From Hemileia vastatrix (lineage: Eukaryota; Basidiomycota; Pucciniomycetes; Pucciniales; Zaghouaniaceae), in contig JASXTE010000010.1 in NCBI GenBank assembly GCA_030280995.1, positions 21,841,823 through 21,905,822 of the forward strand: a stretch of DNA of 64,000 bases. The letters are read 5' to 3'. Below, piece by piece: positions 23,501 through 31,369 of this stretch (the first letter of the stretch is position 1; the number at the start of each line of letters is the position of its first letter). The position numbers were made by a program, and so were the translations under genes. The notes under the pieces are model-generated. The model saw nothing but the letters and a program-made list of their open reading frames with translations, made no database searches and had not been told where the DNA came from.

Positions 23501-24659
23501 AATAACTTGACATTGATTGCTCATACAGTCCAGTGCGTATCCGTTCTCTGACAACTTCAATATAGGCTTCTTTCAATGCAGCCGGAATAGGAATCGGTTT
23601 CTGCTGCCAAGGTTCATGACATACCACAGGAATCTTGTAAGGCTCCCCATAGGAATGCTTCAACACACCCCTCTCCTCTTCTACAAAAGCAATGGCCTTC
23701 TCTTGCTTGACCATCACATCCAACAACAACTTCTTCTCTTCTCCAGACAACCAACCATCAGGTCCAAAATTAACAACACCCAGTCTCTCAAAAGTGATTC
23801 TTGACGTCTCAGAAAATTCAGGCGGATTCTTTACCAAGGGACTTTCATAAGGATCTCTTGATAACCTTGGTCTTCTCAAAGGTGGATTTAATTCAGCAGG
23901 TAGCGGTTCATTAATAGGTCGAACTTTATTTGCTACTTTCTTATATTTGGCTGCGTCCACATCTAAATTAACTTGAGGTAAAACATCGCCATTAAAACTC
24001 TCATCAAATGAATCTTCTTCATCGCCAGAATCAGAATAAGAAAAATTAGAAAAATATTTTATTTCATTTTTAAATTTTACCCTTTTCTCCTTTCCCTCGT
24101 CTAATTTATAAACAGATTTTCCAACACCTTTGCTTCCTTTATCCAACAGTAAATCACCCGTAAAGAAAGTTGGCAGTTTAACCTCTTGCTGGAGAACCGG
24201 AATTGAATTTTCACAAAAATTATTTTTTTGGGTTTTAATTATACTGAGATTTTTTATCGGATTTTGATGTGATATTTGCAGTTTACCCTCTTGCTGGAGG
24301 TCCGTGATAGAAGGAGATAATTGCAGTTTAACCTCTTGCTGGAGGCCCATAAACATACCCTTCCAATTTTTATCCAACCTAATTTGGCCCATTTTGCCTT
24401 TTTTACCATTTTTAAATTTAATAGAATAACAGGGTAAATCCAATAAACATATAGAAAAGTCCAAAACGTATTTGCACTCCAAAGTAATATTAACAGAAAA
24501 TAATTGAGAATCCACTTGAATTATCTCCAAGTGAGCTGACCTATTGCAATCCGGGATCTCATCCTGAGGAGAGATTACAACATTAGAGCGATCAGCCCCT
24601 GCTACCCCAAAAAATGAGGGCATCCATAATAATTTGAATCCTGAATAAATTGAAGACAT
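20481..24659 (-). CDS. pol: Pol polyprotein of element B (RT-RNase H-integrase)
   Basis: An open frame of 1392 residues. RT: FCIKKPNGKLRVVHDLRELN, DIMGGYDERELH, and catalytic FIDDGG near residue 500 in place of YxDD. RNase H: VDSSQVAAGAVLSQ, ELCGVAKIL, VDAKSLI. Integrase: HEDLGHRG finger with CEER (second Cys is Arg), core D (SLDAVH), D (VDGGPEF) and E (EGMVERG), then a GPY/F module (NGPYKIKEQ). The first 350 residues show no D[TS]G protease. Five in-frame hairpin copies give LQQEVKL, LQQEGKL, LQQEVKL, LPHEVKL and LHQEDKL peptides, and a sixth forms the C-terminus. Pol is in the gag frame but separated from it by TAA and TGA. Confidence 0.92.
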   Translation of the reverse strand: MSSIYSGFKLLWMPSFFGVAGADRSNVVISPQDEIPDCNRSAHLEIIQVDSQLFSVNITLECKYVLDFSICLLDLPCYSIKFKNGKKGKMGQIRLDKNWKGMFMGLQQEVKLQLSPSITDLQQEGKLQISHQNPIKNLSIIKTQKNNFCENSIPVLQQEVKLPTFFTGDLLLDKGSKGVGKSVYKLDEGKEKRVKFKNEIKYFSNFSYSDSGDEEDSFDESFNGDVLPQVNLDVDAAKYKKVANKVRPINEPLPAELNPPLRRPRLSRDPYESPLVKNPPEFSETSRITFERLGVVNFGPDGWLSGEEKKLLLDVMVKQEKAIAFVEEERGVLKHSYGEPYKIPVVCHEPWQQKPIPIPAALKEAYIEVVRERIRTGLYEQSMSSYSSPVFCIKKPNGKLRVVHDLRELNRVTIKDAGIPPSAEEFVEAFAGRVCYGLGDIMGGYDERELHPHSRPLTTFDTPLGRLQLTRLPQGATNSVAVYQAQMAWILQDEIPQYAGIFIDDGGIKGPTTDYDNQVLEENPGIRKFIWEFAITLERILFPIEGAGLTISGSKFSCCVPALEILGHVVCREGRIMSKKKVNKIQSWPRPKNTTEVRGFLGVCVYVRMFIKDFSSLAAPLRRLTRKDADWEWDEECEKAFVKLKEVVGKDLVLHKLDYGKNAGRIYLAVDSSQVAAGAVLSQMDKAGYIRPVRYESVVFTEVESRYSQPKLELCGVAKILKKLQHILWGQHFELQVDAKSLIQMINSPSLPNAPMTRWVAFIQHFSFDLVHKPGKTFTMPDGLSRRPPTEEDSDSEEFDEDIPIIKASTKGAEDFPYLPHEVKLAGLLCLDYDDDDLHQEDKLENSFYVNKGVDKFGREEVEEDVVYVEENGLVVWDSSKLRNGVYVGELENLNKKVDKEKEVFSNTVFEGSKGSEEKRRHSSIKNLFRGQQLLSHSCAGDIGDREVPIDVILIDFQDEVWGQTGFYFLLVKYLLTLERPEDCEDDEWVAIKRKSSTFYLSGRRLMRRRYPNPQVVITQQKGQELVLKSLHEDLGHRGVGETFRRISDRFWWPGMKMAVKQWVQSCEERQRQSYLRPKEPGRATGEYKLFGRVSLDAVHIKEGLYKYLIVARDDLSGWVEAAPLINLTAKNVAEFFLNNWVYRYGVMKLVTVDGGPEFGTEFKEAVLKVGSKVRVATPYYPEAEGMVERGHQVIKDALVKMCGTSAEKWRHYLPLVLFADRITAKRTTGFSPYELVFGQKAVLPVDLEAESYLGVDWDTVKTTEELLCARMMQLEKKEEYLEKAYSRMMKIRNQSVRYWDERLAHQLRKPLNPGDMVLVYNRSLESQWGKMFADRWNGPYKIKEQVSGGSYVLEELDGVVLKKRVAANQVKRFYPRGTRSAEVFLRNEDKL
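22128..22206 (-). repeat. Two in-frame type-2 hairpins in pol of element B
   Basis: Copies at 22128-22149 (TCCTC, TTGGTG, GAGGT) and 22185-22206 (ACCTC, ATGGGG, GAGGT; 5-bp stem). They encode LHQEDKL and LPHEVKL in the pol frame, in the linker between RNase H and integrase. Element C has one at the matching place (38031-38052, LPQEAKL). Confidence 0.8.
24174..24345 (-). repeat. Three in-frame type-2 hairpins near the pol N-terminus of element B
   Basis: Copies at 24174-24195, 24279-24300 and 24324-24345, each with loop TTGCTG and arms CCTC/GAGG (the first ends GAGA). They encode LQQEVKL, LQQEGKL and LQQEVKL. They sit in a low-complexity region upstream of RT where C shows no counterpart, so they look like a later spread. 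Confidence 0.8.
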
Positions 24660-24722
24660 AACAATAAAAAAAAAAAAAAAATTTCAGCCGAGTTTAGGTA
24701 GTTTATCCTCATTTCGGAGGAA
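24660..24722 (-). promoter_or_regulatory. Gag-pol junction with hairpin, element B
   Basis: Between the gag TAA (24725-24723) and the pol ATG (24659) are 21 codons in one frame: FLRNEDKLPKLG, TGA, then a 15-T run. A type-2 hairpin (24720-24699; TCCTC, ATTTCG, GAGGA on plus) starts 2 nt after the gag stop. Its peptide FLRNEDKL is identical to the pol C-terminus. Readthrough, reinitiation or slippage on the T run could make pol; the sequence does not decide. Confidence 0.55.
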
Positions 24723-25922
24723 TTAAATTCTTGATATCCCCTGGAGATAATCAATAATTTTGCCCCAAGGGCTTATCCACTGATTCCATAAAACCCAAAA
24801 ATAAACCCCCATAATTTGTCCTACCATTGGACATAAAAAATAAACAGCCCTTTTCCAAAACATGAGTGCATCCAATTTATGCACTCTATTATCAAATGCC
24901 GCTACACTCTTTATTAGTGCAGGGAAAACCATATCCTCCATAAAAATCTCTTCCTGAGATTGAAACAAATCCACCATACATATACCAGATTCATAAACCA
25001 TATCCACATCTGAATTGCAAACAGTCTCCGCTTTTGAAGACAAAACCTGAGGTAAATATTCCTCTAAATCAAATTCCAAATTATCCAAAACAAAATTATC
25101 CCCAACATCCAAATTTTCTTCATCAGTGACAATAATATCTTCATCTTCAGAAACCTCTTCTTTCCAAACAGAAGAGTCAACAAAAATAATATCTTCAGGC
25201 TGGACGAAATCTTCAGGAATGGCTGAATCCAAAATTTCATCAGAAACTAGTTCTTTTAAACCATCCTCTTCTATCTCTTGAGCAACCTCAGTGTCTTCTC
25301 CAGAGTCCAAATCAACAGAGTTATGAGTATCCAGATGTTCCAAGATAACCTTCTTTAGCACCTCCATACCAGGAATCCTAGTTTCTCCATCGGGAAGATC
25401 CTTCATTAAATTCGCATTAATAAGCACCATCAAAACATCTTTCTTAACCTTTTCCCCCATAGCATCCCAAAAAATATACTTTGATGCATTATCATGAAAT
25501 AAAATTTCATACTCCAACAAATAATCCAGAACCACCTGGAATTCAACCATAAACTGATGATACTGATGCAGAGATGTTACACCACCTTTTGATTCCCATT
25601 TCCTAGCTATATCCTTTAGATCCTCCAAAGAATAAACTTTTGGCCACCTTTTTCCCATTTCCATCTTGAGCTTTCTCCAATCTTGATCTTTATAACCATC
25701 CATAGAAATAACCTCCTTTTCCACCTCCCTATCGGCAATAAAAAATCTAACTTGCTTCACCATATCCACATGGGAAGCACCATCAACAGCAGCAGCAGCT
25801 TCATACCTGCTAATGAACCATTTAAACTCCTCCCCATCAAACTTTGGGCCATCCCAAGAAACAATTCTAACTGAGGGAGTAAGAGGGTTAGAAGATCCAG
25901 AAGCAACAGCAGAAGAAGACAT
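24723..25922 (-). CDS. gag: Gag protein of element B
   Basis: 399 residues. The first 200 match the C-family gag (VRIVSWDGPKFDGEEFKWF against VRIKTWDGTKFNGEDVKWF; DMVKQVRFFIADREVEKEV against DMVKQIIFFIGDRAVEKEV). Residues 210-330 are very acidic. The last 70 are hydrophobic and aromatic (FWKRAVYFLCPMVGQIMGVYF), possibly membrane seeking. No CCHC knuckle is present, unlike C. The ATG at 25922 is the first Met of the homologous block. The 5' leader to the PBS is about 160 nt. Confidence 0.85.
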   Translation of the reverse strand: MSSSAVASGSSNPLTPSVRIVSWDGPKFDGEEFKWFISRYEAAAAVDGASHVDMVKQVRFFIADREVEKEVISMDGYKDQDWRKLKMEMGKRWPKVYSLEDLKDIARKWESKGGVTSLHQYHQFMVEFQVVLDYLLEYEILFHDNASKYIFWDAMGEKVKKDVLMVLINANLMKDLPDGETRIPGMEVLKKVILEHLDTHNSVDLDSGEDTEVAQEIEEDGLKELVSDEILDSAIPEDFVQPEDIIFVDSSVWKEEVSEDEDIIVTDEENLDVGDNFVLDNLEFDLEEYLPQVLSSKAETVCNSDVDMVYESGICMVDLFQSQEEIFMEDMVFPALIKSVAAFDNRVHKLDALMFWKRAVYFLCPMVGQIMGVYFWVLWNQWISPWGKIIDYLQGISRI

Positions 25923-26079
25923 CCCAATAAGTAATGAAAAGCGTTAACAATCGATAAAATAACAAGCCTCTTGCAGGCCAATAACAAAAATCCAATTAGA
26001 GTTCCAGAAAATAAGCCTCTTGCAGGCTAATAACGTTCTTGATCCAAGTAAGTCTTTAAAGAAAGCTAGAGAAATCGAA

Positions 26080-26096
26080 CCCCACGTTGGGCGCCA
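26080..26096 (-). other. Primer binding site of element B
   Basis: The minus strand reads TGGCGCCCAACGTGGGG, two bases inside the 5' LTR. The same 17 bases occur at 42681-42697 in C. It should pair with the 3' end of a tRNA ending ...GGGCGCCA; which tRNA was not assigned. Confidence 0.85.
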
Positions 26097-26098
26097 AC

Positions 26099-27222
26099 TA
26101 TGGTAAGGTAAACTCTTACAGTCGCCTTGCTGTAAGCAGAATCCGGAGGAGATATGTGGATTTAGCTGAAAACCCCGTCCTTCCAATAAAAATAACAAAA
26201 TGGGAGTTCTAAATCACTAAGCTAACCAATCTACTTGAATCTGATTGATAAAATAATGAAACTCTAAAATAATTAACGCTTATTGAGATTTAAAGAAAGT
26301 GGCTGTTGATAAAGAAATACTGATAACAACAATTAAGGTGTACCAGTGAAAGATCTGAAAAGATTGACTTTTATGTTTTTATAATAATTTGAATTTTTAT
26401 GAGACAGCAATAATCAAGTCCCAGAGATGAAGACCTTTCTAAAGATACCCTGTATGAAGTGTTATTTTAATTGTTGAGTAGTATTTCTAAAATGTTATAT
26501 ATAAAATATAAAGTTATAAGGGTATTACAAATTTATTTAATTTGTTGAGTAATAAAAAATGAGACTGTGGTGGTTAATGATTAAGCTGTATGATGTGTCC
26601 CCCCCTCTCAATTTCGAGTTTGAAAAGCGCTTAAGTATTCCTAGTCACGTGCCTAAGTTTTCCCCTCCAGAGCTCTTCCAGAGTCAATCCGGAGCCCGTA
26701 CGGAGTCCGTACGGAGTCAAAGCGGAGTCCGTACGGAGTCCGTCCGGACTTCCGGACTCAATTTAGAACCTTAAAACCATAATAAAAAATCTAGAAAAAT
26801 TACACATAATAGAGCTACTTCCCCTTTACCTATCAAACTAATTTTCGTAGTCTGCGCAGCTCTAATTACCCCGTGAAAATTCATCAAAGTTAAGTAATTT
26901 TGAAAACGTAAATATTTCTATAAAACTTTAAAATTCATTTAAAAATATAAGAAAAATAGTAAAAATTCTGGGAAAATTTCCCAAGGTTCTTGAGTGACTC
27001 GACTTAATACTTATAAATTTTTCAGACCGTAAAAAATAAGTTCTCTCCGTAAAATAAATTGTTTTCGTGTAGGCATTTGCTTGTGACCAATTTCTTCATA
27101 TTTAAAACTCCAATAAATTAAATAAAACCCTTTTATATAAAAAAAATAATAACGCCAATCTTGCACGCCGTAATAACTCCATTTACATATTTAGGTGCCG
27201 TACTAAACTTTAGGCTACCACA
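26099..27222 (-). repeat. 5' LTR of element B
   Basis: 1124 bp, against 1114 for the partner at 14965-16078. Differences include a longer GTACGGAGTCC-type repeat near 26700-26745 and a few single bases. It holds the presumed promoter for gag-pol on minus. Confidence 0.92.
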
Positions 27223-27226
27223 CCGC
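27223..27226. repeat. Target site duplication of element B (right)
   Basis: CCGC, matching 14961-14964. Confidence 0.75.
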
Positions 27227-27427
27227 GTTCTTCGTCAATGCATCGCACACCACTCGCCGCCAACGGCAAAACTCGCATTTCTGGCGAGGGCCTTGAGTCG
27301 CCGTACTTTCGACACAGAAATATTCCATGCTTTCACAAGCCGTTCAAGTCTGTGAAAACTGTTGTGTGATTATTCCCCCATCCGCTTTAGGGTGTGGAGG
27401 CGTGGGTGTGGGAGTAGGGCAGTTCAT
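27223..27427 (-). pseudogene. Antisense zinc-cluster gene of element A, first exon
   Basis: Minus strand from ATG 27427, about 110 nt inside the A 3' LTR. After a Thr/Pro-rich start, codon 28 (27346-27344) is TGA. Aligning to the B and C proteins puts this TGA exactly at the first cysteine of a C-X2-C-X6-C-X12-C-X2-C-X6-C cluster; the other five cysteines are present, ending CEFCRWRRVVC. A shorter start at 27328 lies inside the cluster. The exon continues beyond B at 14964. So A carries the same kind of antisense protein as B and C, here inactivated by stops and by B itself. Confidence 0.65.
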
Positions 27428-27535
27428 TATAAAATAAATAATTGAGAGATGAGGGAAAAAGTATTAGACAAGGGAAATTAGTGTGGGAAGATGGTTCAAG
27501 CTCAACGGAGTTCGCGTTTTTTATACCCGGGCATC
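27428..27535. other. Segment between antisense start and 3' LTR of element A
   Basis: Leader of the antisense gene and 3' end of the sense transcript. No clear polypurine tract precedes the LTR (the sequence ends TTTTTTATACCCGGGCATC). Confidence 0.5.
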
Positions 27536-28311
27536 TGTCACGGGCCACGTGACACTCAAAGCGAAATTAACTCAATAAATCAATAATATTGAGTCCTAAA
27601 TCTATACTCAAAGCGCAGAAAGCAATTCTCCATAGCAACTGCAATTTTCCTTTGTGTACTGCTATTTAACTGCGCTAGCCTAAACTCTAAATCTAAATTA
27701 GTCAATCTCCCAATAGGGTACCTTAGTCCTTTTCAATAAGCGACGCACAGCGCTAGGATCAATGAAATAGTATAGTAGTAGTTTTTTTTCATTAAAGTTT
27801 TGTTAATTAATTAAAAGGGACAAATTGAGCATGAACGGATATTTAGTAGAGAGGGTCTAAGTGTATGTTAGTAATGGTCAATGGAACGGGAATGCTGTGA
27901 TGGAAGGGAGGTCAATGCGAGGAGGAACAAAGGATATAAAAGGAGTTGGGTATTTGGTTCGATATTCCTTAGAATTAAATTATAATATTGTATTTACATT
28001 AATAGTGGTGAAAACCTTAAAAGTTAAATCATTGTTATTGTATCTTTCTTTTACCTTCTCAAATATTCATTTCTAAATCCTAAATTTTTGATTATTGAGT
28101 TTCCAACCCTTTGTGAGATTTTAAGAATTATTATTACCTTGGAACTAGTTTATAATTCTTCTTGATCGAACCTCGAACCTATAGCTATTACTTTGAGTGA
28201 CCTTCGAATCATTTCCTCGAATCATTCCTCTGTGCTTTGAAGAAGTTTCTAAAATCCCTCATCTCACTTACAGGAACATCCTCGACCTTGTGCGTAGGTC
28301 GTCCGGTGACA
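27536..28311 (+). repeat. 3' LTR of element A
   Basis: 776 bp, TGTCACGGG...CCGGTGACA. Nearly identical to 7583-8358. Probable antisense promoter for the zinc-cluster gene starting at 27427 (by position). Confidence 0.95.
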
Positions 28312-28316
28312 CACTT
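28312..28316. repeat. Target site duplication of element A (right)
   Basis: CACTT, identical to 7578-7582. Confidence 0.9.
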
Positions 28317-28724
28317 CCATTTTTCCACTGTTACCATGTTTGAGATATGGGAATCTTCTAGATGAGTAGAGTGATTAGATGGTATGCTAGGAGCCTGATT
28401 GTTCTGTTTGGTGAAAAATATCCCCCTTTGGTTGATGATTGTTGTGAGTTTTTCCTCAATAATTTCCACCTTTTCTTTGAGTTTCATCCACTCCTGCTTT
28501 TAATTGTTTGCCACTAAGAAGAGATTTCTGATTTTCTCCAGGTCTGACATCTTTTTTATTTTCAGTCCTGGTGGTAGTTTTTCCACTATCTCTTTTATTT
28601 TTGTGACTCTAAGGGTTTTGCCTCTTGCATGACTATATCCTGTATTATACTTTCTTTGAGTAATATTTATATAATCAGAGATACAAACTCTAGAACCTGA
28701 AATACTTTCTTTATCAGCATCCAT
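28317..28724 (-). pseudogene. Gag of element D3, N-terminal part
   Basis: Minus frames starting MDADKESISGSRVC at 28724 and, after one stop at 28500, a coiled-coil-like stretch (MKLKEKVEIIEEKLTTIINQ). The same gag resumes left of element A at 7577. Similarity to D2 gag is weak in this part, so the assignment rests on continuity through the CACTT duplication and on orientation. Confidence 0.55.
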
Positions 28725-29075
28725 TATTAGAGTGATTAATTTATCAGAAATATTTTATTCTAAAAAGATTTATTTCAGTTTAAAATATGACCTTTTTAAT
28801 TAATTAAAAAATTTACTCACAAAATAATTTAATTAATTATTTTATTTTAAGTAATTTTTTAAATAATTTTATTTCACTGTAATTTTTAACTGTATTAAAG
28901 ACCTGAAAAATTCAATACAACAATTATTTTATTTTTGAGATCTGAAAATTAAATCATTTTTATTTTAATTATCATATAAATCCAATAAAATATTATTTAT
29001 ATATATCAATATTAATATATATAAAAAATAAAATATTATATATATATATATGATTTTTTTAATAAAAAATAAAGG
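28725..29075. other. AT-rich stretch upstream of D3 gag
   Basis: No gene is seen. Mostly A and T, with TATATATA runs near 29040. It would be the D3 leader if the next feature is its LTR. Confidence 0.4.
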
Positions 29076-30378
29076 TGTCAGTAATTCTAGATATTAAAAT
29101 TAATCTTTCAACATAAAGGTTGAAATAATGAAAATGATATATAAATTACTTACTACTATAGTAGACTTTCAAGGTTTAACTATTTTGTAGTATATATTCC
29201 AAATGCAATGTTCCCCAGTTCAAGCCTCTCCTGTGACAAATTTCAATTTTTTGTCTTGGAAACTTTAAACTAGTTATTTAAGTGAAATTGACATTCATTG
29301 TTTTTCACTAACTTTAGTTTCAATGTTTTGATTCCCCTACTTTTTTTAATTATCCTATTCCACTTGTTCAAACTAAGATACAACAATCCAATCCAATTGT
29401 GCTTAACCCTTTGGGACATATTATATCAACCACACAAGTTTATTTTGTCATTCAAGATACTATTTTTTGTCCTTCAAAACTTGAAAGACCCCCAATTGTT
29501 GGCTTATACAATGGGTGATGATATAAATTACGGTAGTTTAAGAATAATAAGCTGAAGATAAGGTGAAATGATTTGATTTAGAATAATAGAGTAGTAAATT
29601 TATATTAGGATTTGTCTTTTTATTTCTTCATGTGGAGAAGTTATGATTTAAAATAAAGGATTATATATAGATAAATAAATTATTTGTATTATAAATTGAA
29701 TGTTATTGTATATAATTAAATAAATTTGAATGAGTAAAAAGAGATGATCCTAAAACAACAAAAAGAAACACATATTATAAAAAAATATAATACAATGTGA
29801 ATTTTGTTGATTTCAGAAAAATCATTGATAAGTAAATTTAAGATTTAATATAAAATTAATTTAAAAATTAAATGAAAAGATTAATTCAAAAATTAATTTA
29901 GGTTTAATGAAATAATTAGAATTTAATACAATAAGATAATTTAAGTTTAAGTTTAATAAACAACACTGTTAAATTATCCCTTAAAGTTCCAAGTAAATAC
30001 TAAAGCTTCTTTCCTTTCCCTCTCTGGCCCCCCTCTAGCTGACTTCAAGAAAGTTCTGAGTGCCAGTAATTACATGGACTTAGATCTTTAACTCTTCTGT
30101 AGGTTTATTGAATTTATTTGTATTTTTTATTGATTCAATTAATTTTTTATAAAAATTAAATGAAATTTAAATAAATGAAAAATAAAATTTGCATAATTAA
30201 AAAAACTTTAAAGAATATAACATTCATTGTAATATATTTAATATTATTTACATACAATATAATACTTAAAGCAATAGAAATATTAGCATTATAATATTTT
30301 AATAATTAAGTAATTTAATATTGAGTAATCATTTTAATCAGACCAGTTTAACTATGTTAAATAAATTACTGGCTGACA
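29076..30378 (-). repeat. Possible diverged LTR of element D3
   Basis: Ends TGTCAGTAATTC and ACTGGCTGACA match the TGTCAG...GGCTGACA ends of D-family LTRs (in reverse orientation) and lie at the expected place upstream of D3 gag. Length is about 1.3 kb, against 1.17 kb in D1 and D2. The internal sequence is too diverged to align by eye, so this is tentative. No gene is visible inside. Confidence 0.35.
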
Positions 30379-30994
30379 ATAAATAAAATTATTATAAACA
30401 TTTTCTGTCTCATAAATCATTTTATTAAGAAATAAAATATTATATTACAAAATTTATTTCTTCTCCATATTTGGTAAAACCATTTATCTTATTATTATCA
30501 TATCTCTTTCTTAACAGAAATATATATTTGCTCACATTTTTTTGCTTTTCTAGGAGGCCCAGTAATAATATACATACTTGTCTGTTCCTTCAATTTCAAC
30601 TTACTTTTCTGTTTCTAATACATATTGATATACTAGTATTAAATCTCATAATTTTTAATTTCAACATTTATTTTTAATTTTATATCTTTTCCATATTTGG
30701 TAAGTACCCATTAATCATATTATTAACACCTATTTTAACCAAATTATTTATTTACTAACATTTTTTGATTTTATAGGAGGCCCAGGAATATATATAAAGT
30801 TTGGTCTGATTCTTCATTTTTGACTCACAATTTTATTTTACTTATAAAATTTGTAGAAAATTTAATATTTTTTTGACTTGCATTTCTTTTCTTTACTAAA
30901 TTATATTATTCATCTAACTAGTACCCATTAATTATCCCCCTCTTAAATATTTAAGTTTTCCTCTATGTTTCCTGATATGATTCTTCAGATTCTC
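30379..30994. repeat. AT-rich region with a degenerate tandem duplication
   Basis: Two related units, about 30455-30575 and 30685-30805. Both contain CCATATTTGGTAA, then a T-rich stretch, then TTTTCTAGGAGGCCCAG or TTTTATAGGAGGCCCAG. No protein recognised. It lies 3' of the Harbinger transposase remnant. Confidence 0.45.
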
Positions 30995-31369
30995 TCACAA
31001 TTCAAAGTGTGTGTTGGAATTGTTAAGTTCCTGGCTGTTCTGAATAAAATCAACTAAGCTGTTTGTTAAAGAAGGATCTTGGTGGTTTTTCTGAAGTTGA
31101 CATTGAATGGATTGCTCACTTAGGTAAGGATCTGTTTCTGAATTTGATTCCACTATCATGTTCTGTAAAATTTTACAACAGGTCATTGTATCCTTTACTT
31201 CTTTGATATGCCATAGATCAAATGGCTGTGTTAGAATACCCCACCTACTTTTCAACACCCCAAAAGCATTTTCTATGCCCATCCTAGCACTTTCTTGTTA
31301 TTTTGAGTAATATTGGCTTTCCTCATCTTGTGGATGAGAAATTGTCTTTACCAGGGTCAACCATGGCGG
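30995..31369 (-). pseudogene. PIF/Harbinger-type transposase, C-terminal half
   Basis: Minus frame: LVKTISHPQDEESQYYSK, a stop near 31298, then ENAFGVLKSRWGILTQP, which holds the third acidic residue of the DDE triad (E of IENAFG), and CCKILQNMIVES. This pattern is typical of DDE_Tnp_4/HARBI1 proteins. It joins the N-terminal half at 43751 once element C and its 4-bp duplication are removed. Confidence 0.8.

Larger units (their letters stand above)
14965..27222 (-). mobile_element. Element B: ambisense Ty3/Gypsy retrotransposon, near intact
   Basis: A 12.26-kb element nested in A. In its sense (minus) direction: 5' LTR (26099-27222), PBS, gag, pol, a hairpin-rich region, then the 3' LTR (14965-16078). 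Two spliced genes, ZnA and ZnB, run on plus from the 3' LTR towards pol. Gag, pol, ZnA and ZnB are all free of internal stops. The LTRs differ by a few substitutions and a short indel in a GTACGGAGTCC-type repeat, so the insertion is recent. Integrase ends in a GPY/F-like module with no chromodomain. It is related to element C at protein level but clearly distinct. Confidence 0.93.
7583..28311 (+). mobile_element. Element A: Ty3/Gypsy chromovirus, split by element B
   Basis: A complete LTR retrotransposon with two 776-bp LTRs of high similarity and a perfect 5-bp TSD. Order on plus: 5' LTR, gag, -1 frameshift signal, pol (protease-RT-RNase H-integrase-chromodomain), a pyrimidine-rich gap, then an antisense gene starting about 110 nt inside the 3' LTR. 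Element B (14965-27222) inserted in that antisense gene. Without B, A is about 8.5 kb. Few stops break gag and pol, so A decayed only lightly before or after B arrived. No standard primer-binding site after the 5' LTR and no clear polypurine tract before the 3' LTR were found. Confidence 0.93.

Noticed and set aside
27161..27355. Plus-strand frame across the B LTR edge and A
   Set aside because: It spans an insertion junction and overlaps the better supported minus-strand zinc-cluster gene.
7583..28311. Treating A and B as one 20-kb giant element
   Set aside because: Two different LTR pairs, each with its own TSD, show nesting.
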